Made by a program: the position numbers and the translations under genes. This document shows positions 10,797-23,065 of a stretch of DNA of 64,000 nt, piece by piece. Positions within the stretch are counted from its first letter, which is position 1. Each line of letters starts with the position of its first letter. Where the stretch lies: the NCBI GenBank assembly GCA_032622095.1, contig CP136068.1:126549989-126613988 (forward strand), read 5' to 3'. The notes under the pieces are model-generated. The model did not search any database. It was given only the letters and a program-made list of their open reading frames with translations, and was not told the DNA's origin. This stretch comes from Siphonodentalium dalli (taxonomy: Eukaryota > Mollusca > Scaphopoda > Gadilida > Siphonodentaliidae).

Positions 10797-10974
10797 ATAT
10801 ATATAAGAGAGTGCACTGGCTCACAAGGTCAGGTAAACATTGTTAGGCCATTGTATTTTCTTATATATGCGTGTTCCATATGGGAGACTCGCAGAGCCTA
10901 TGTGAGAATCTCATATTATGTAAGAGAATGCATTGGCACAGAGCTTTCGCAACATTAATTTCAGGAAGGGTTAA

Positions 10975-11139
10975 TAAGCGGCGTTGTGTCGATAATGAAA
11001 GCATCCGCTATTTCCGTACGGGCAGACCCTAAGTATAGGTTATAACCCCCTTGGGTGTCTGTACAAGGAATATAGACCAAAGCTGCGAAGCAGCTGCGGT
11101 CTGTATTCCTTGTACAGACACCCAAGGGGGTTATGACAT
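10975..11139. repeat. ~100 bp hairpin (short palindromic MITE-like)
   Basis: The stretch 11038-11138 is an inverted repeat: GGTTATAACCCCCTTGGGTG ... CACCCAAGGGGGTTATGAC, with a loop around GCTGCGAAGCAGC. The stem is nearly perfect over about 45 bp. It sits just right of the TTAA end at 10974. Confidence 0.65.
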
Positions 11140-12072
11140 ATTTATAAAACGGTTCACACCCCAAGGCAAACACAATTGAGTCACATTATATTCGATGATT
11201 ACCTAAACAAAAGTCAATTCAATGGATTGCGGTGTTCGCTATAACTCCTGTTGAATAATCAGTCAAATGTCCGTTGACAATCGGCTCACTTGCATGCGTC
11301 TGCATTATATATCAGCATTGATAAACCATTTTGTGTCCGAATTTTAGAACGCTTTATACTGATAACGTGTTTCTTGATCAAAAAAATTATTCCTTGTGAC
11401 AATAAACTGTTTCAGCTGTTTAGGTTATTTTTCGCCTTGTTGCCATAATGGAATTATCGTTCAGAACACAGGAGACAATGTGCCGGTTGTGTTCGGACTC
11501 GGAAGTGAAACTATTCCACATTGCATAAAGTTTGTGTGATGAAATATCACCGGAATTCATAACAAAAGACGTAAGCAAACCTGTGTATAGTGCCTGCATT
11601 TTCCGCGCACATGCATGTATATGTGAACAGTTTGTGAAATTTTCGCAATGTACCATTCAAAAGATCATTAAGTGATTATTGTGGATTATACATTCGAAAC
11701 AGGTTTGGATCTCGTTCAGTTTACTTCCAGTCACCCGCCCCTCCCGACAAACCATAACATATTCAACCGAAAGTGTTGGGCCCCCACCCATGCAGACCAC
11801 CCCTATACAGGTATGTCCGCTAATAATGGAATGACCCGTGTCTTAACTTCCCGAGTGACTGGTGCGATCATTATCATGGCGCATTGTTAGAATTTCACAC
11901 CTATCGCTCCGATCTCCTTTCAGCTCACTATCCAATTAATGTCAATTTATGTGTGATATTTAGCTCAAGTCTGTATTTTGGCCCCGTTGAAATACAGATT
12001 CATACAAGAAATATTGTTCATGAATTGGAGCAATTTGATTGGCCGAGGGGTGTGAACCGGTTTATAAATATA
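11140..12072. repeat. Imperfect inverted repeat pair enclosing ~0.85 kb
   Basis: TTTATAAAACGGTTCACACC at about 11143 is matched in reverse by GGTGTGAACCGGTTTATAAA at about 12047, suggesting the ends of a DNA element. Interior sequence has no coding frame I trust. Confidence 0.4.
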
Positions 12073-12399
12073 CAACTAATATCGCCAACAATAACAAAGC
12101 AGATCTCTAACGGTTCCGGTTATTTCCATAACAGTCACTTTTACGAAGTAACGGAAATGTCTAGACACCACAAATAGACAAATATCGGGATCGATATTGA
12201 AAATAAACATCAAGGTGGGTGGGTGGAAGCACTAGTGTCGTTTGGGGAACTTTTTATTTATGGAATAACATGCACATCTATAGATGGACAACACAAAGGC
12301 ACAAATTTCATGATCAATATTGAAAATAAACCTTTCTGATAAACTTCAGTTTGAGTTATTGTTGGTGTTATTAGCTGTATGGTGTATGTCCGTGCGGAC

Positions 12400-13100
12400 A
12401 TATCTAGCGGATGTCTTTGTTATGATGCAAGGTTGCCCATTGGCTGCTGACACACGTATCACAGTAGCGATAGCATAGTAGGTGTGAAAATTTATTATGG
12501 TGGAGTTTGGTGACAATTGGTCGTCATAATTATGTGCAATAGCCATGTTGCCCGCTGAGTTTCCGCACAATTAGTCGACTGGACTAATTAACCCATTGTG
12601 TTTCATCAAGGTTGATCTCTACTCATTACGTTTTGCTACATTGTATTCTCTACGATATATATATATATAATTGCACGATCGATCGTCCAGAATTGTGTTT
12701 GACCATGGCAATCCTTCATTCACTTACATATCTTGCACGTAGTACGTTTTATTGATATGATCTCAATGCATTACTAAAGTTGACGACGTTTAGTTCTTGG
12801 CATAATTCCGCTAACAGTATAATGTGGGCCGATGAAGCTGTGTCGGAACTGTTGGAGGAAATGCAGCTGAGAGAAAGTATCTGGAATAAACAAAGCGAAC
12901 TATACAAAGACCAAAACAAGAAATCGGCTGATTATAACTAACGTTGGAAGACTTATTGTGCGAATATGCAGCGGGCGACATGGCTAGTTATGGCATATTA
13001 ATTATGACGACCAATTGTCACCAAACTCCATAATAATAACTTGTCACACCTAGTATGCCATCGCTACTGTGGTACATGTGTCCACAGCCATTAGCGTGTT
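12400..13100. mobile_element. Foldback element with ~130 bp inverted arms
   Basis: The arm at about 12420-12560 (containing TTTGGTGACAATTGGTCGTC) recurs in reverse at about 12975-13090 (GACGACCAATTGTCACCAAA). The centre includes an AT tract and no coding domain. Ends are not precisely resolved. Confidence 0.6.
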
Positions 13101-13219
13101 AGCGCAACATATTTAGGTTTGATCCTTTATATGTAATGGTTCGGTGTGTTCCAGTTGCTACGCCCTGTATATCGAAACTGTTTCAGTTGTATCCACCTGC
13201 GTACCGAATTGGTTGTTTT

Positions 13220-13995
13220 GTGAATGACAACTCTAGCCGAATGGGGTTGTCTTGGCATTAATGTACCTCTTCTTAGTTGGTGTGCGTTCTGAACACGACT
13301 TTTGGTTACTTGTGTAGAACCTATTTGGGAAACAAATGATTCTTCGCTCATAACCAAATACTCGAACCGATGGTTCTGAAAGTTTGTCCCGTATTTGTAA
13401 CCAGTTGGTTCTGAGTACGATTATTGGTTCCACATGATGAAACCAATTTGTAAATCAATAGGTTCTGAAATAATCAAATAATTCTTCCTTTAGAACCAAT
13501 GAAAAACCAAATGATTCCTCCTTTAGAATCAAATGAAGAACCAAATGACTGTGTATTGAGACTCCCCGAATAGCTAACGGTATTTATATGTGAGCAAGTG
13601 GACCAACTATGACTTGAATACAAAATTATATATTACCAATTACACAACAAAAACTTCTTGGACATTGATCCACTATTGAATAGTTATTTAAACCGAGTTC
13701 CATCTGAATATCCAAACACGAAAGTTAGTTTCACATTCAAAAAGTTCAACACTTGAATTTAATATAAGGAAAGTCCCATTATATGCATCACGGTTGAGAT
13801 GAACGTTTGCCGCTTCGTTTGCCGCTTTTCTCTGGAACAAAGTATTGCGGTTCGTTGTGCCATCTGGTGTCGATTGTAATTTGTTTTGTTCTTAGCGGCC
13901 AAATTACGGTTCTTGTCGGCCTCTACAACCATATCATTGGGTGCTAGAACCAAATATCCTTCATATTGGTTACAAATTGGTTCTATAGCCAAAAA
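13220..13995. repeat. Region of short dispersed repeats around AACCAA/TTGGTT
   Basis: Many copies of GGTTCT, AGAACCAA and AACCAAATGATTC occur in both orientations between about 13230 and 13990. This gives a low-order palindromic array like the better-defined arrays elsewhere in the window. Weak evidence for a further foldback element. Confidence 0.35.
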
Positions 13996-14150
13996 TTGTC
14001 ACGAATAACCAGTTCATTTCAAATAGTATTTAGAGTGTACTTGCACTTTCTACATGTAAGTACTGTAGCTTTGCAATGACTTCATAAATTCGATAACGTA
14101 GCTTCAATTCTGGAAGATTAAGCCTCCGAAAAATTTGCAATTACATCATT

Positions 14151-14594
14151 GTTAAACTAATCCAACGCTGCGCCACCCTAAAGGGGCGAATCTACACTAA
14201 ATCTGGTCATTTATGGGACCATCTCCTATATAATATACTCCACAGCAATTATGCAATAAATGAATGAGTTTGAGCGATGGTGGCGTAATAAATGAATGAG
14301 TTTGAGCGATGGTGGGTGCAAAATGCACTCGTATACTTTATGAACGATGTAATACAACATGGTAATTATAATGAAAATGGGTTTATGGCTTTCTACGTAT
14401 AAGTACATTATAATTACATTATAATTACCCTGTTGTTGACATCGTTCATAGAGCGAACGAACCTATTTTGCACTCATCCATGGCTCAACTATATATATAT
14501 AAATTTATATTCTGTTGAGAATAGAAGGAGATGGTCCCAAAAATGACGGTTTTAGTGTACAGTACCCGTTAAACTAACCCAGCGCTGCGCCACC
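14151..14594. mobile_element. Foldback MITE flanked by 27 bp direct repeats
   Basis: The inner arms pair GGGACCATCTCC (14217) with GGAGATGGTCCC (14527) and GGTAATTATAATG with CATTATAATTACC. A copy of the same family lies at 32693-33039. The element is flanked by GTTAAACTAAYCCARCGCTG CGCCACC at 14151-14177 and 14568-14594; the right copy starts at the expected TTAA. It lies 65 bp upstream of the PDE9A exon at 14660. Confidence 0.6.
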
Positions 14595-14659
14595 TTTAAA
14601 AAAAGTAATTTTTAAAAATGCTATGTCTTGCTGATGTCCAGGTGATCTTAATTCCACAG

Positions 14660-14764
14660 GTAAAGATGGTTCTCATTAAGTGTTGTGATATATCAAATGA
14701 AGTCAGACCGACAGAAGTTTCAGAGCCATGGGTGGACTGCTTGCTGGAAGAGTATTTCAATCAG
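14660..14764 (+). CDS. PDE9A: PDE9A-like phosphodiesterase, exon 4 of the visible part (metal Asp)
   Basis: This 105 bp phase-0 exon lies between TTCCACAG and GTTTGT. It encodes residues 155-189, [17 protein letters not shown] through EEYFNQ. Asp164 in CCDIS is the fourth metal-ligand Asp of the PDE active site. The run [12 protein letters not shown] is a PDE9A hallmark. The exon itself begins GTAAAG, which resembles a donor, but the frame requires it to be exonic. Confidence 0.94.
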
Positions 14765-14781
14765 GTTTGTATATTTAGATC

Positions 14782-15190
14782 TAGATAATGCCATGAATCC
14801 TTACTCTGGCTACGCCCTTATAGAGATCATATTCCCCCAGTTCAAACCCTGAGAACGTTTTGATGTTTAAATATGTTCTCACGAGGAACTGTATAACATT
14901 AAAAAAATAACTCAGGTAATATATTTCTCAGTTAATAGATGTTCTTTAATAATATCTTTCACAGTAAATATATTGTATATATTTATATTATATAATTTCT
15001 GCTGTTCATCTTTTGTGAAGAAAAAAAATACATTTTTGTTTTCTCAATGTCCATATCTTGGATCAGAGAATAAAGCATATATATTGTAGATCCAAGTTCG
15101 AGACTACATGATGTTGGTGACATTTGTGAGCCGATTACAATCGTGAAATTTCCCCGGGTAATCAGTTCAATATTTAACGTGTGTTGGCTC
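14782..15190. mobile_element. Partial copy of the TAGATCATGCCATGAAT family
   Basis: TAGATAATGCCATGAATCCT at 14782 and the following blocks (GAGATCATATTCCCCCAGT, GGAACTGTATAACATT) match the elements at 298 and 51033. It starts 17 bp after the PDE9A donor at 14765. The right half is diverged. Confidence 0.5.
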
Positions 15191-15410
15191 AAAAAACGGG
15201 GCCAATGTGTATAACATGTATGTACTCTCGAGCTGCGGCCGTTCTTTCGTGATTTGATCAATTTATGTGTGTTATGTTGGAATAATTTATTGTATGAACC
15301 ATTCTCACCAGAACTGTATGTGCCACACGATCCGCATAGTATTATATTATCACATATAAGATACTTCATGACGGTCAATTAGTTTACCGTCTATAGATAG
15401 TTAAAGGGAT

Positions 15411-15966
15411 ACTGTACCCAAATGTTGTTGTTCGTTTCTTTAGTCTCTGAGTTGTAGAATAAGGTAACCATATTTCCATTATTTGAAAGTCTGTTGATTA
15501 CGAGGTAATGTTACGGATGGAAGATAAGCCGGAATGCGAAAATACCAATTGTCGTTGTCGAGTAATTTTTGGATAGTTTTCAAGCAAATGTATCAAATAA
15601 GTCCCAAGCAAATGTATCAAATTAGTCCCATATATATACTCATTAATAGACATTGTATAGTTACTAGTCAGTGAGTGGCTTGAGTTTACGCCCAGTATCA
15701 ACATAATTTTTTACACGATCGTGTGTGCCACGTTTTGCCCAATCCACTATCCGTGAACTATACGGAATTTCGTAATTTAATTTATGACTTCAGCCATAAA
15801 TTAAATTTATATCAAATTCTTAACTTTGATTTTAAGGATAACATATTAACCTGAACGTTTACAGAATACATCTTCGACTCAAATTACTTAGTTTTCTATA
15901 TAGTATCGATATTAGATCGTTATTATCACCGGGAATTTATTGAAAATGGCGTACAGTATCCCTTTG
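15411..15966. mobile_element. TTAA-type MITE (AAGGGATACTGTACCC family)
   Basis: TTAAAGGGATACTGTACCC at 15411 is mirrored by GTACAGTATCCCTTT at 15951-15965. Related copies begin at 46258 and lie at about 53540-53740. The left TTAA is intact; the right one is degraded. No coding capacity. Confidence 0.6.
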
Positions 15967-15984
15967 TACCATATACGCCCATTA

Positions 15985-18900
15985 GAGGAGCGGCCAAATC
16001 CAAAAAGGGCCTTAGTTTTCGAGATACCCCTACCTTCGGTAGAACAAGTTGAAACCAACTTTTTCTGGAAGGTAAATATATCTCATTTATGAAAATGATT
16101 CTTGGCCTTACCGGAATTGGTGGCAGCTATGTATGGTAAGACTATTTGTGAAGGTACCCTACCGAAATATTAGCCTGTTTTCAGCGGTTGACCAGCTATA
16201 CACAATTGGTTAAAAGTTAAGCACATCACCAAAAACAGAACGTTCTATTTGTTATTATGGGGTACATGGTGATACTAGATCGGAAAGTTCTTATTTTTTC
16301 TGGTTTGTTTGAGATTTCACGACGTCATGGTAGAGAATGTAATGTTTTGCGTCAAAACATCATGACGATTCAGAGTAACTGTCGCCCGTCAACTCTGTAC
16401 AGAACTAGTACGCTGGATTGAACTTATCTTGTCATATATGTTTGGAAAGACTGGAGTATTTGCTACCGGGAGGTATTAACTTTATTTTCCTGATCCTACA
16501 AATATTGCAATAATAGGCAAAAACTTAACCCTCCCCCAATGTCATAAAATGCTAAGTATAGCCATCGCCGAGGATTGGATCCCAGAATGATAGAATAGTG
16601 CGTAGTATTTCCTTTTATTTAGTGTAGAACACACATAACAAGTGTAAAATGCAAATTTCCAACCATATTCACTATTAGATGAGTATCAAACTCCAAGATG
16701 GCGTCCAATATGGCATTCAGTTGTTATTTTAGGACTTAGTGAAGCGACATACGAAAATTCCAGAAAAGGAACGTCCCCAGTGGTAAAATGTATATTATTT
16801 TAATGACCATATAGAATAGCATGTCATATTAAACATTAGTTTCACCAATAATACATCTTATCAATTGGTAAAATAATAGTCCAAAATTTATCCCGCCGTT
16901 CAAATTCATAAAACTCTATCTAAAGTTGTCGCCTGGGATTGGAACACGAATGATCGCATAATGCGCAGTATTTTGTTTTATTTAATGTAGAATACACATG
17001 CAAATTGGCCAGAGAAAATTGCCATCCAGATTTGTTATTTGAAGAGTATCATAATCCAAGATGGCGTTCAATATGGCGGCCAATTTAATTTCAAGACTTA
17101 GTGAACGGGCATACGACAAATTCAGAAAAGGAACGTCCCCAGTGGTATATTATATATCATTGTACTGACTATATAGAATATTTCATATCAAACATTAGAT
17201 TCAGCATTGATCTATATTATCAATTGATGAAATAATTACACAAAAAACTTAACCACCCCTACAGTCACAAACTTCTACACAAATGAGCCACTGGAGATTG
17301 TAGTACAGGTCAAAAAGAAATGAGCATACATTTTGGATTTCATTTGTGCTGAATACGATAGAGAAACAAAAAGTTTGAAGTAACATCCACTATTGCGCCA
17401 TAATTGCGGCCAACGTGTCAGTTAAGTTTAATGTCAACACTTTGTGAACAACTAATACGATATGCGGACAAAGAACGTCTCATACGGTATTACATATGCG
17501 ATGTATTAGCTACAATGTGTGTTTCCATTATTAAATGGCAATTTATTGTTTGCGTGATGACGGAGACCAAAATATGGTGGTCAAGTATATAAACAAAAAA
17601 TCAGGTGAGCTATGTCATGTCTCGAATTTATAACACTTCGTGAAAAGATATACGGAAAACAGGACAAATGACGTCTCCAGTGGTATATATATATTGTGGC
17701 GATTCATTACATTCATTTTATTACATTAGTCATATGAAATAGTAGTTCTGTCATTAACATAATTATCTTTTAATTTGCGAAATAATAAACACAAAACTTA
17801 ACATTCCTCATCTCTAAAGTTATAACATTGCGCACAAAGGTACCTCTGAGAATCGTAACCAAGAATAAAACAACAAATGCGCAGTTGTAGATGTCATTTT
17901 GTGCGGCATAATTATGTGAGAACCACACTCGCTATCAGATGGATCTCAAAATACAAGATGGCATCCCATAATATGGATGTCACTTCAATTTGGAGAAGAA
18001 GTACAACAGCCAGAGAAGAGACGTTCTTTTGTGATGCTTTGCGTTGGATTTGTTGTTGAAGTGCCAGACGTTTTCAACAACTGTTCAAATGGTTTGTTTG
18101 TTCGCTCTAGTGCAGGTAGTCGATAAGTTAACTTTTCAATAATAATATTTTGGAATGGAATAACATTAACATTATGTTATCTTCATAAAGAGGAGCAACA
18201 TTTGCTTTTATCAATCATAAAAATACATGGCTCTGATAGCCAACCATTCAGTTAACGTTCAGTGACTAAAGGTCAAACATGACTCAAGTGACGACATGTT
18301 TATAGAGACATAGAGACAGATGGGTGTGAGAAATACATTTATAATTCCCACATTTTCATTGAATATGAGTCATACAATGTGAATCAATCATTTACAGCAA
18401 TGGGCACTTGAGCATGGCATGTCCAGGTTTTCCTGAGAAACGCAAATGACTCTACTGGGTGAACAAGAACACAACACTATATGCCAGTGATAGTTAGTTG
18501 ATTACATCACTCTGACTTACACTCAGTTACTTGTATCCCACTAAAACACTATATATCAACGACGAAGGTGTTATGAATCCCGATCAGCAACACTGATATG
18601 AGGTCCATGTTAAGTGAAAATAACTTTAGAGCATCTGTGCCAGTTTGGGGGTAGGCTGCTTATGTATGGACTGAATATATTGATTCCGCGGTAGATCGGC
18701 GCTGTCTTTCCGCCGCCCATAAGAATACAATGTATGTCTTAATATGGCCTAAATCGCCATAGACAAAACCATACACACAACCTGAATCTATATATCAAGA
18801 CTAATGACTACGGTTTATTGCGAATTGCCTTATGCATGTTGCCATTTCAATTGTGTTTATATTTGCTACTAGCCTCCAGTTTTTCATTACTTACCATTTT

Positions 18901-21785
18901 ATCCATTTCAAATGACACCAAACTCAAAATAACCGTGGATAACACAACTTTTTAGTGACATTCTGGTTTGCTAGTGAGTTGCGTGATTATGATTATAATC
19001 TAAGGCAATCATAAATGCAACACCAACGTGCATGTTCAGTGGAGATTATCGCACTATCACCTATGTATCAATAAAATGTATTAGCATTAGAGATATTACT
19101 ACACATGTAGTCCGGACCCACGTCCATAAGAACTAATACAGATATGATATCCACCCGAGATAGAGAAGATTCAATTTCAATTAGTCTAGCCCGGAAACTC
19201 AATATCTTCTGTTTGCAACATATATGAATCCGATTGACATTCACAACAATTTAACTCACATATTAGTCGAGACTAAAATATCAATGTACAGAAGAACATG
19301 CACATCAAGCAACATATGGCGAGAACAACTTATATGCATATGTATGCGGCGTTGTTCTCTTATTTGACTATGAGCCGAAACGCGGACGATTATACAAAGC
19401 AGTAAGTAACCTCTCGATCACAATAATGCCTTTTTATAACCTATTTTTACGCTGATTGCATTATATGGACATTGTGATCCAATGTTATGTCATTAAAGAG
19501 GATTTTATGTGTGTGCGATGATGAATCTCGTGTTACGTTAATAGGCAATGACTATGATGTGTGAACTTTGATTGCTCGTGGACTCATATCCCACTTTGCT
19601 AAAACCAGAGATCGATTAGATATCTAATTTGCTGGATTTCAAAATGTATGCCATTTTTGTTTTTTGCGTCACTGCATATAATATAACAGCAGATGGTGAT
19701 TCTGTTATTTAATGTTTCATTTGGCCAAAACTGTTGCAAGGCTCTCTGAAAATGTTGGTGGACATTTAAAGGGACATGTTAAGGAGGGCTGCACATTCAA
19801 GAATGTCAGAATATATTAATGATAGTCATATGTTAGCATTAACCATTACAACATCATTTCGTACCGCATCGAGTGCGTGATTATTTATAACGGTTAATGA
19901 CCATCCTCTATTATTACCAGTGGTCTACATATTGTTAATGCTTTACTTTCCTAACGTCTCAAAATGACATCAAATGTGTCAAACAATAGTCAAATGCGCA
20001 TTGGAGATCGATACACGATACACGATTCGGCAAATTAAACTATTTAAGGCATTCTCGGAATTTCGCTAAGTGTTTTTTATTTTGGTTGGTTTGTCTTTCT
20101 CCAAATATTTGATATAAAGTTCCTGATAATTGCTAAACAAAACAACCTAAACATTCAACAAATGCAAATTTCCATCCAGTATTAATCCTGGCGTCACACA
20201 AAGTCATGTGTCATAGCTAAGGATGTGACATTTGGAACCTGCCGTATGATACATTTTGACCGGCTTTCGTATTCATTGTTCGCAGCGTGTTGAAATTAGA
20301 ATTAGCCATCATGGTGTGCGTCATCTTGGAATTTGGTTGTTTCCTAAGACCAGATGTGGATGCAAATTAAACATTTTATGTTTCTTCGTTGTATTCAACA
20401 CATTCAACACAAAGTAATTCCGAACCATTTGCTTTATTCTTTGCATTCTGGACTATAGTCACAAGTGACGCCATTATGTGGACGTTTGTGACTGGGTGGT
20501 GGTTAAGTTTTTGTTTACAAATTCTCCAACAGATAAGATGGACTAATGGTGAAACTACTGTACCATATGAACTATCGTCTATGTAGTCACTTCAATGATA
20601 TACAATATGCCACAGGGACGTCCTCTTTATAGTTCGTTTGTATGTTCGTTCGCTAAGTGGTACAATTAAAATTGGACGCCATATTGGACGCCATCTTGCT
20701 GTTTCATACTCTTCTAATAGTGAATATGGGTGGGAATTCATACCTGTCACTTCGTATGTATGTTGTACATTAAACAAAACAAAATACTGCGCATAATGCT
20801 ATCACTCGTGGTTCCAATCCCAGGCGATAACTTTATTTCGAATTTTATGACATTGGATGGAGGGATACATTTTTACCTATTAGTTTACCAATTGAAAAGA
20901 TGTACTAATGGTCAAATTAATGTTTGATATGAAATGTTATTCTATGTAATCATTACAATAATATAGATTTTACCACTGTGGACGTTCCTTTTCGGGATTT
21001 TTCGTATGTCGCTTCACAAAGTCTTAAAATAAAAACTGACCGCCATATTGGACGCCATCTTGAATTTTTATACTCTTCTAATAGTGAATATGGTTGGAAA
21101 TTCACACGTTACACTTATTATGTGTGTTCTACACTAAATAAAAGCAAATACTACGCATTATTCTATCATTCTGGGATCCAATCCCCGGCGATGGCTATAC
21201 TCAGCTTTTTATGACATTGGGGGGAGGGTTAAGTTTTTGCCTATCATTACAATAGTTGTAGGGTTAGGATAATAAAGTTGATACCCCCGGTAGCAAATAC
21301 TTCAGTCTTTCCAAACATATATGACATGTTAAGCTAGGTTGAGCGGGGGTCGTCCCGTTGAGCGTGCTAGTTTTGTACAGAGTTAACGGGCGACAGTTTC
21401 TCTGAATCGTCATGATGTTTTGACGCATAACGTTACATTCTCTACCATGACGTCGTGAAATCTCAAACAAACCGGAAAAAATAAGAACGTTCCAATCTAC
21501 TATCACCATGTACCCCATAATAACAAATAGAACGTTCTGGTTTTTTTTGTGATGTGCTTAACTTTTAACCAATTGTGTATAACTGGTCAACCACTGAAAA
21601 CAGGCTAATTTTTCGGTAGGGTACCTTCACAAATAGTCTTACCATACATAGCTGCCACCAATTCCGGCAAGGCCAAGAATCATTTTCATAAATGATATAG
21701 ATTTACCTTCCAGAAAAAGTTGGTTTCAACTTGTTCTACCGAGGGTACGGGTATCAGACCACTTTTGGCATTTGGCCGAGCCCAC
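15985..21785. mobile_element. ~5.8 kb foldback element with long inverted arms
   Basis: The left arm from about 15987 matches the reverse of the right arm ending about 21785 almost continuously for more than 1 kb (for example GAACAAGTTGAAACCAACTT at 16046 against AAGTTGGTTTCAACTTGTTC at 21718). Inside the arms a block of about 365 bp carrying CAAGATGGCGTCCAATATGG repeats at about 16694, 17058 and 17955 on the left, and inverted at about 20310, 20680 and 21040 on the right. The centre (18.1-20.2 kb) has no coding frame I can support. This architecture resembles Foldback-type elements. It occupies most of PDE9A intron 4. Confidence 0.75.
18060..20290. other. Loop region of the 5.8 kb foldback element, nothing recognised
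   Basis: AT-rich sequence without long open frames, transposase motifs or clear internal repeats. No autonomous coding function is visible. Confidence 0.4.
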
Positions 21786-22110
21786 CATTACGTTATATAC
21801 ATGTTAATACTGAACTCACAACGGGCACATCATGATGATTATATTGACGAAATAACGGAGATATTCATAAATTAAACAAAAAATATGAAAGATTTTTTTA
21901 TAACACGTTTTTTTCCCGAAGAAATTTAAATTGACTATATCACGGAGATTTTCAGAACTGAAAAAAAATTAAAGAGCGTTTTAAAAGAGCCTCTTTTTTC
22001 TTGAAGTGATTTTAAAGAATATATTTATTATAATGTTATGCGGGTCGGGTGTACATGTAAGTGTATATGCATGATCTCTTACCGAACCTACTCGTGTTTG
22101 CCCATTTCAG

Positions 22111-22239
22111 TCTGACCGAGAGAAGATCGAGGGGCTCCCAGTGGCACCATTCATGGACCGGGACAAAGTGACGAAGCCGACGGCTCAAATCGGGTTCATC
22201 AAATTCGTATTACTGCCGATGTTCGAGACAATCGCAAAG
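22111..22239 (+). CDS. PDE9A: PDE9A-like phosphodiesterase, exon 5 of the visible part (invariant Gln)
   Basis: This 129 bp phase-0 exon lies between CCATTTCAG and GTATAT. It encodes residues 190-232, [20 protein letters not shown], then [20 protein letters not shown]. Gln215 is the invariant purine-contacting glutamine and Phe218 lies where the base-stacking Phe of the cGMP pocket is expected. The upstream 7.3 kb intron is mostly a 5.8 kb foldback element. Confidence 0.95.
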
Positions 22240-22249
22240 GTATATGCAA

Positions 22250-22545
22250 TGAGCATAAAAACCTTAGTCATTATGACTAAGATTGATTAGTCAGATGTGT
22301 GTCTGTAACTCAACTAAAAACTTTGCTTAGTCATTCTGACTAATATACAATTTTAGTTATGATGACTATTCGTAGCTTAATCACAATGACTAATATGCTA
22401 GCTTTATTGAGCCATAATGACTTACTTTTCTTAGTTACTGGGAAGATGAAAGTGTAATTTGCTGTACATTTTGTGCAAATAATTTCAATAGTCAACCAGG
22501 TTAGCCAAAGTGACTCCAAATGCCTCTGACTAACCCTAATGTAAT
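22250..22545. repeat. Array of short palindromes TTAGTCAT/ATGACTAA in PDE9A intron 5
   Basis: TTAGTCATTATGACTAA (about 22264) is followed by variants near 22287, 22330, 22360, 22384 and 22417, ending with GACTAACC at about 22528. Units are irregularly spaced, tens of bases apart. The array starts about 15 bp after the exon donor. It resembles the palindrome-array foldbacks at 37-39 kb and 51 kb. Confidence 0.55.
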
Positions 22546-22972
22546 CACTTAAATACAGTCCGTGTTACATCACGTTCTTGGTAGTTACTAGTTATACGTC
22601 CCATTTTCTGTGTGCTGAATTTCAACACAAAATGGGGCATATTTCGATTCGAAGTAATTATATTATTTCTCCACATTATCAAGTAGATCGGATATTAAGT
22701 CAAAGTGTTATCGATAGAAATGTAGCGTATATGTGCAGTTTTGTTAAAGGTGTCAAAAGTAAACCTCTACGAATTTTCTATTCGAACACTGGGAAAAGTG
22801 TCATTAATTTCTTTTATCGGCGTCGCATTGAATCACCTTTAGCGTGCGCGGGGAGATTTGAACATATCATATTATACATGTATATAAGCTCGGGACCAAA
22901 CAATTATCACATCGTGACAAGCACACGGTCTTCAAAGATGCTGAAGTATCCCAACTCATTGGTGTATTTCAG

Positions 22973-23065
22973 TTGTTCCCAGCTCTGGAAGCATGCACAG
23001 TTACGCCACTAAAGAATTCACAGGGCAGGTACGAAGAACTCAAAAAGGAGGATGAAAAGAAAAAG
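22973..23065 (+). CDS. PDE9A: PDE9A-like phosphodiesterase, exon 6 of the visible part
   Basis: This 93 bp phase-0 exon lies between TGTATTTCAG and GTAAAT. It encodes residues 233-263, from LFPALE to RYEELKKEDEKKK. RYEELK matches the last helix of the PDE9A catalytic domain; the PLKNSQG part is less conserved. The Lys/Glu-rich end leads into the charged tail. Confidence 0.93.

Larger units (their letters stand above)
5335..10800 (+). mobile_element. Non-LTR (LINE) retrotransposon, near full length
   Basis: The element contains ORF1 (5407-6398, broken by a frameshift), ORF2 (6443-10033, intact) and a ~750 bp 3' UTR ending in AATAAAG followed by an (AT)n tail. That organisation, the APE-type endonuclease and the simple-repeat tail fit CR1/Nimb/I-like non-LTR elements. 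It lies in PDE9A intron 3 in the same orientation as the gene. Boundaries are inferred from the flanking MITE fragments; I see no clear target-site duplication. Confidence 0.8.
5295..10974. mobile_element. TTAA-flanked double-hairpin element split by a non-LTR insertion
   Basis: The left end TTAACCATTTTGTGATGGGA at 5295 and the right end GAAGGGTTAA (TTAA 10971-10974) correspond to the two ends of the copy at 30073-32056. The left fragment is short (to about 5333). The right fragment (about 10800-10974) retains one and a half hairpins. The interior is the retrotransposon. About 65 bp of hairpin expected from the 30 kb copy appear to be missing at the left junction. Confidence 0.5.
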
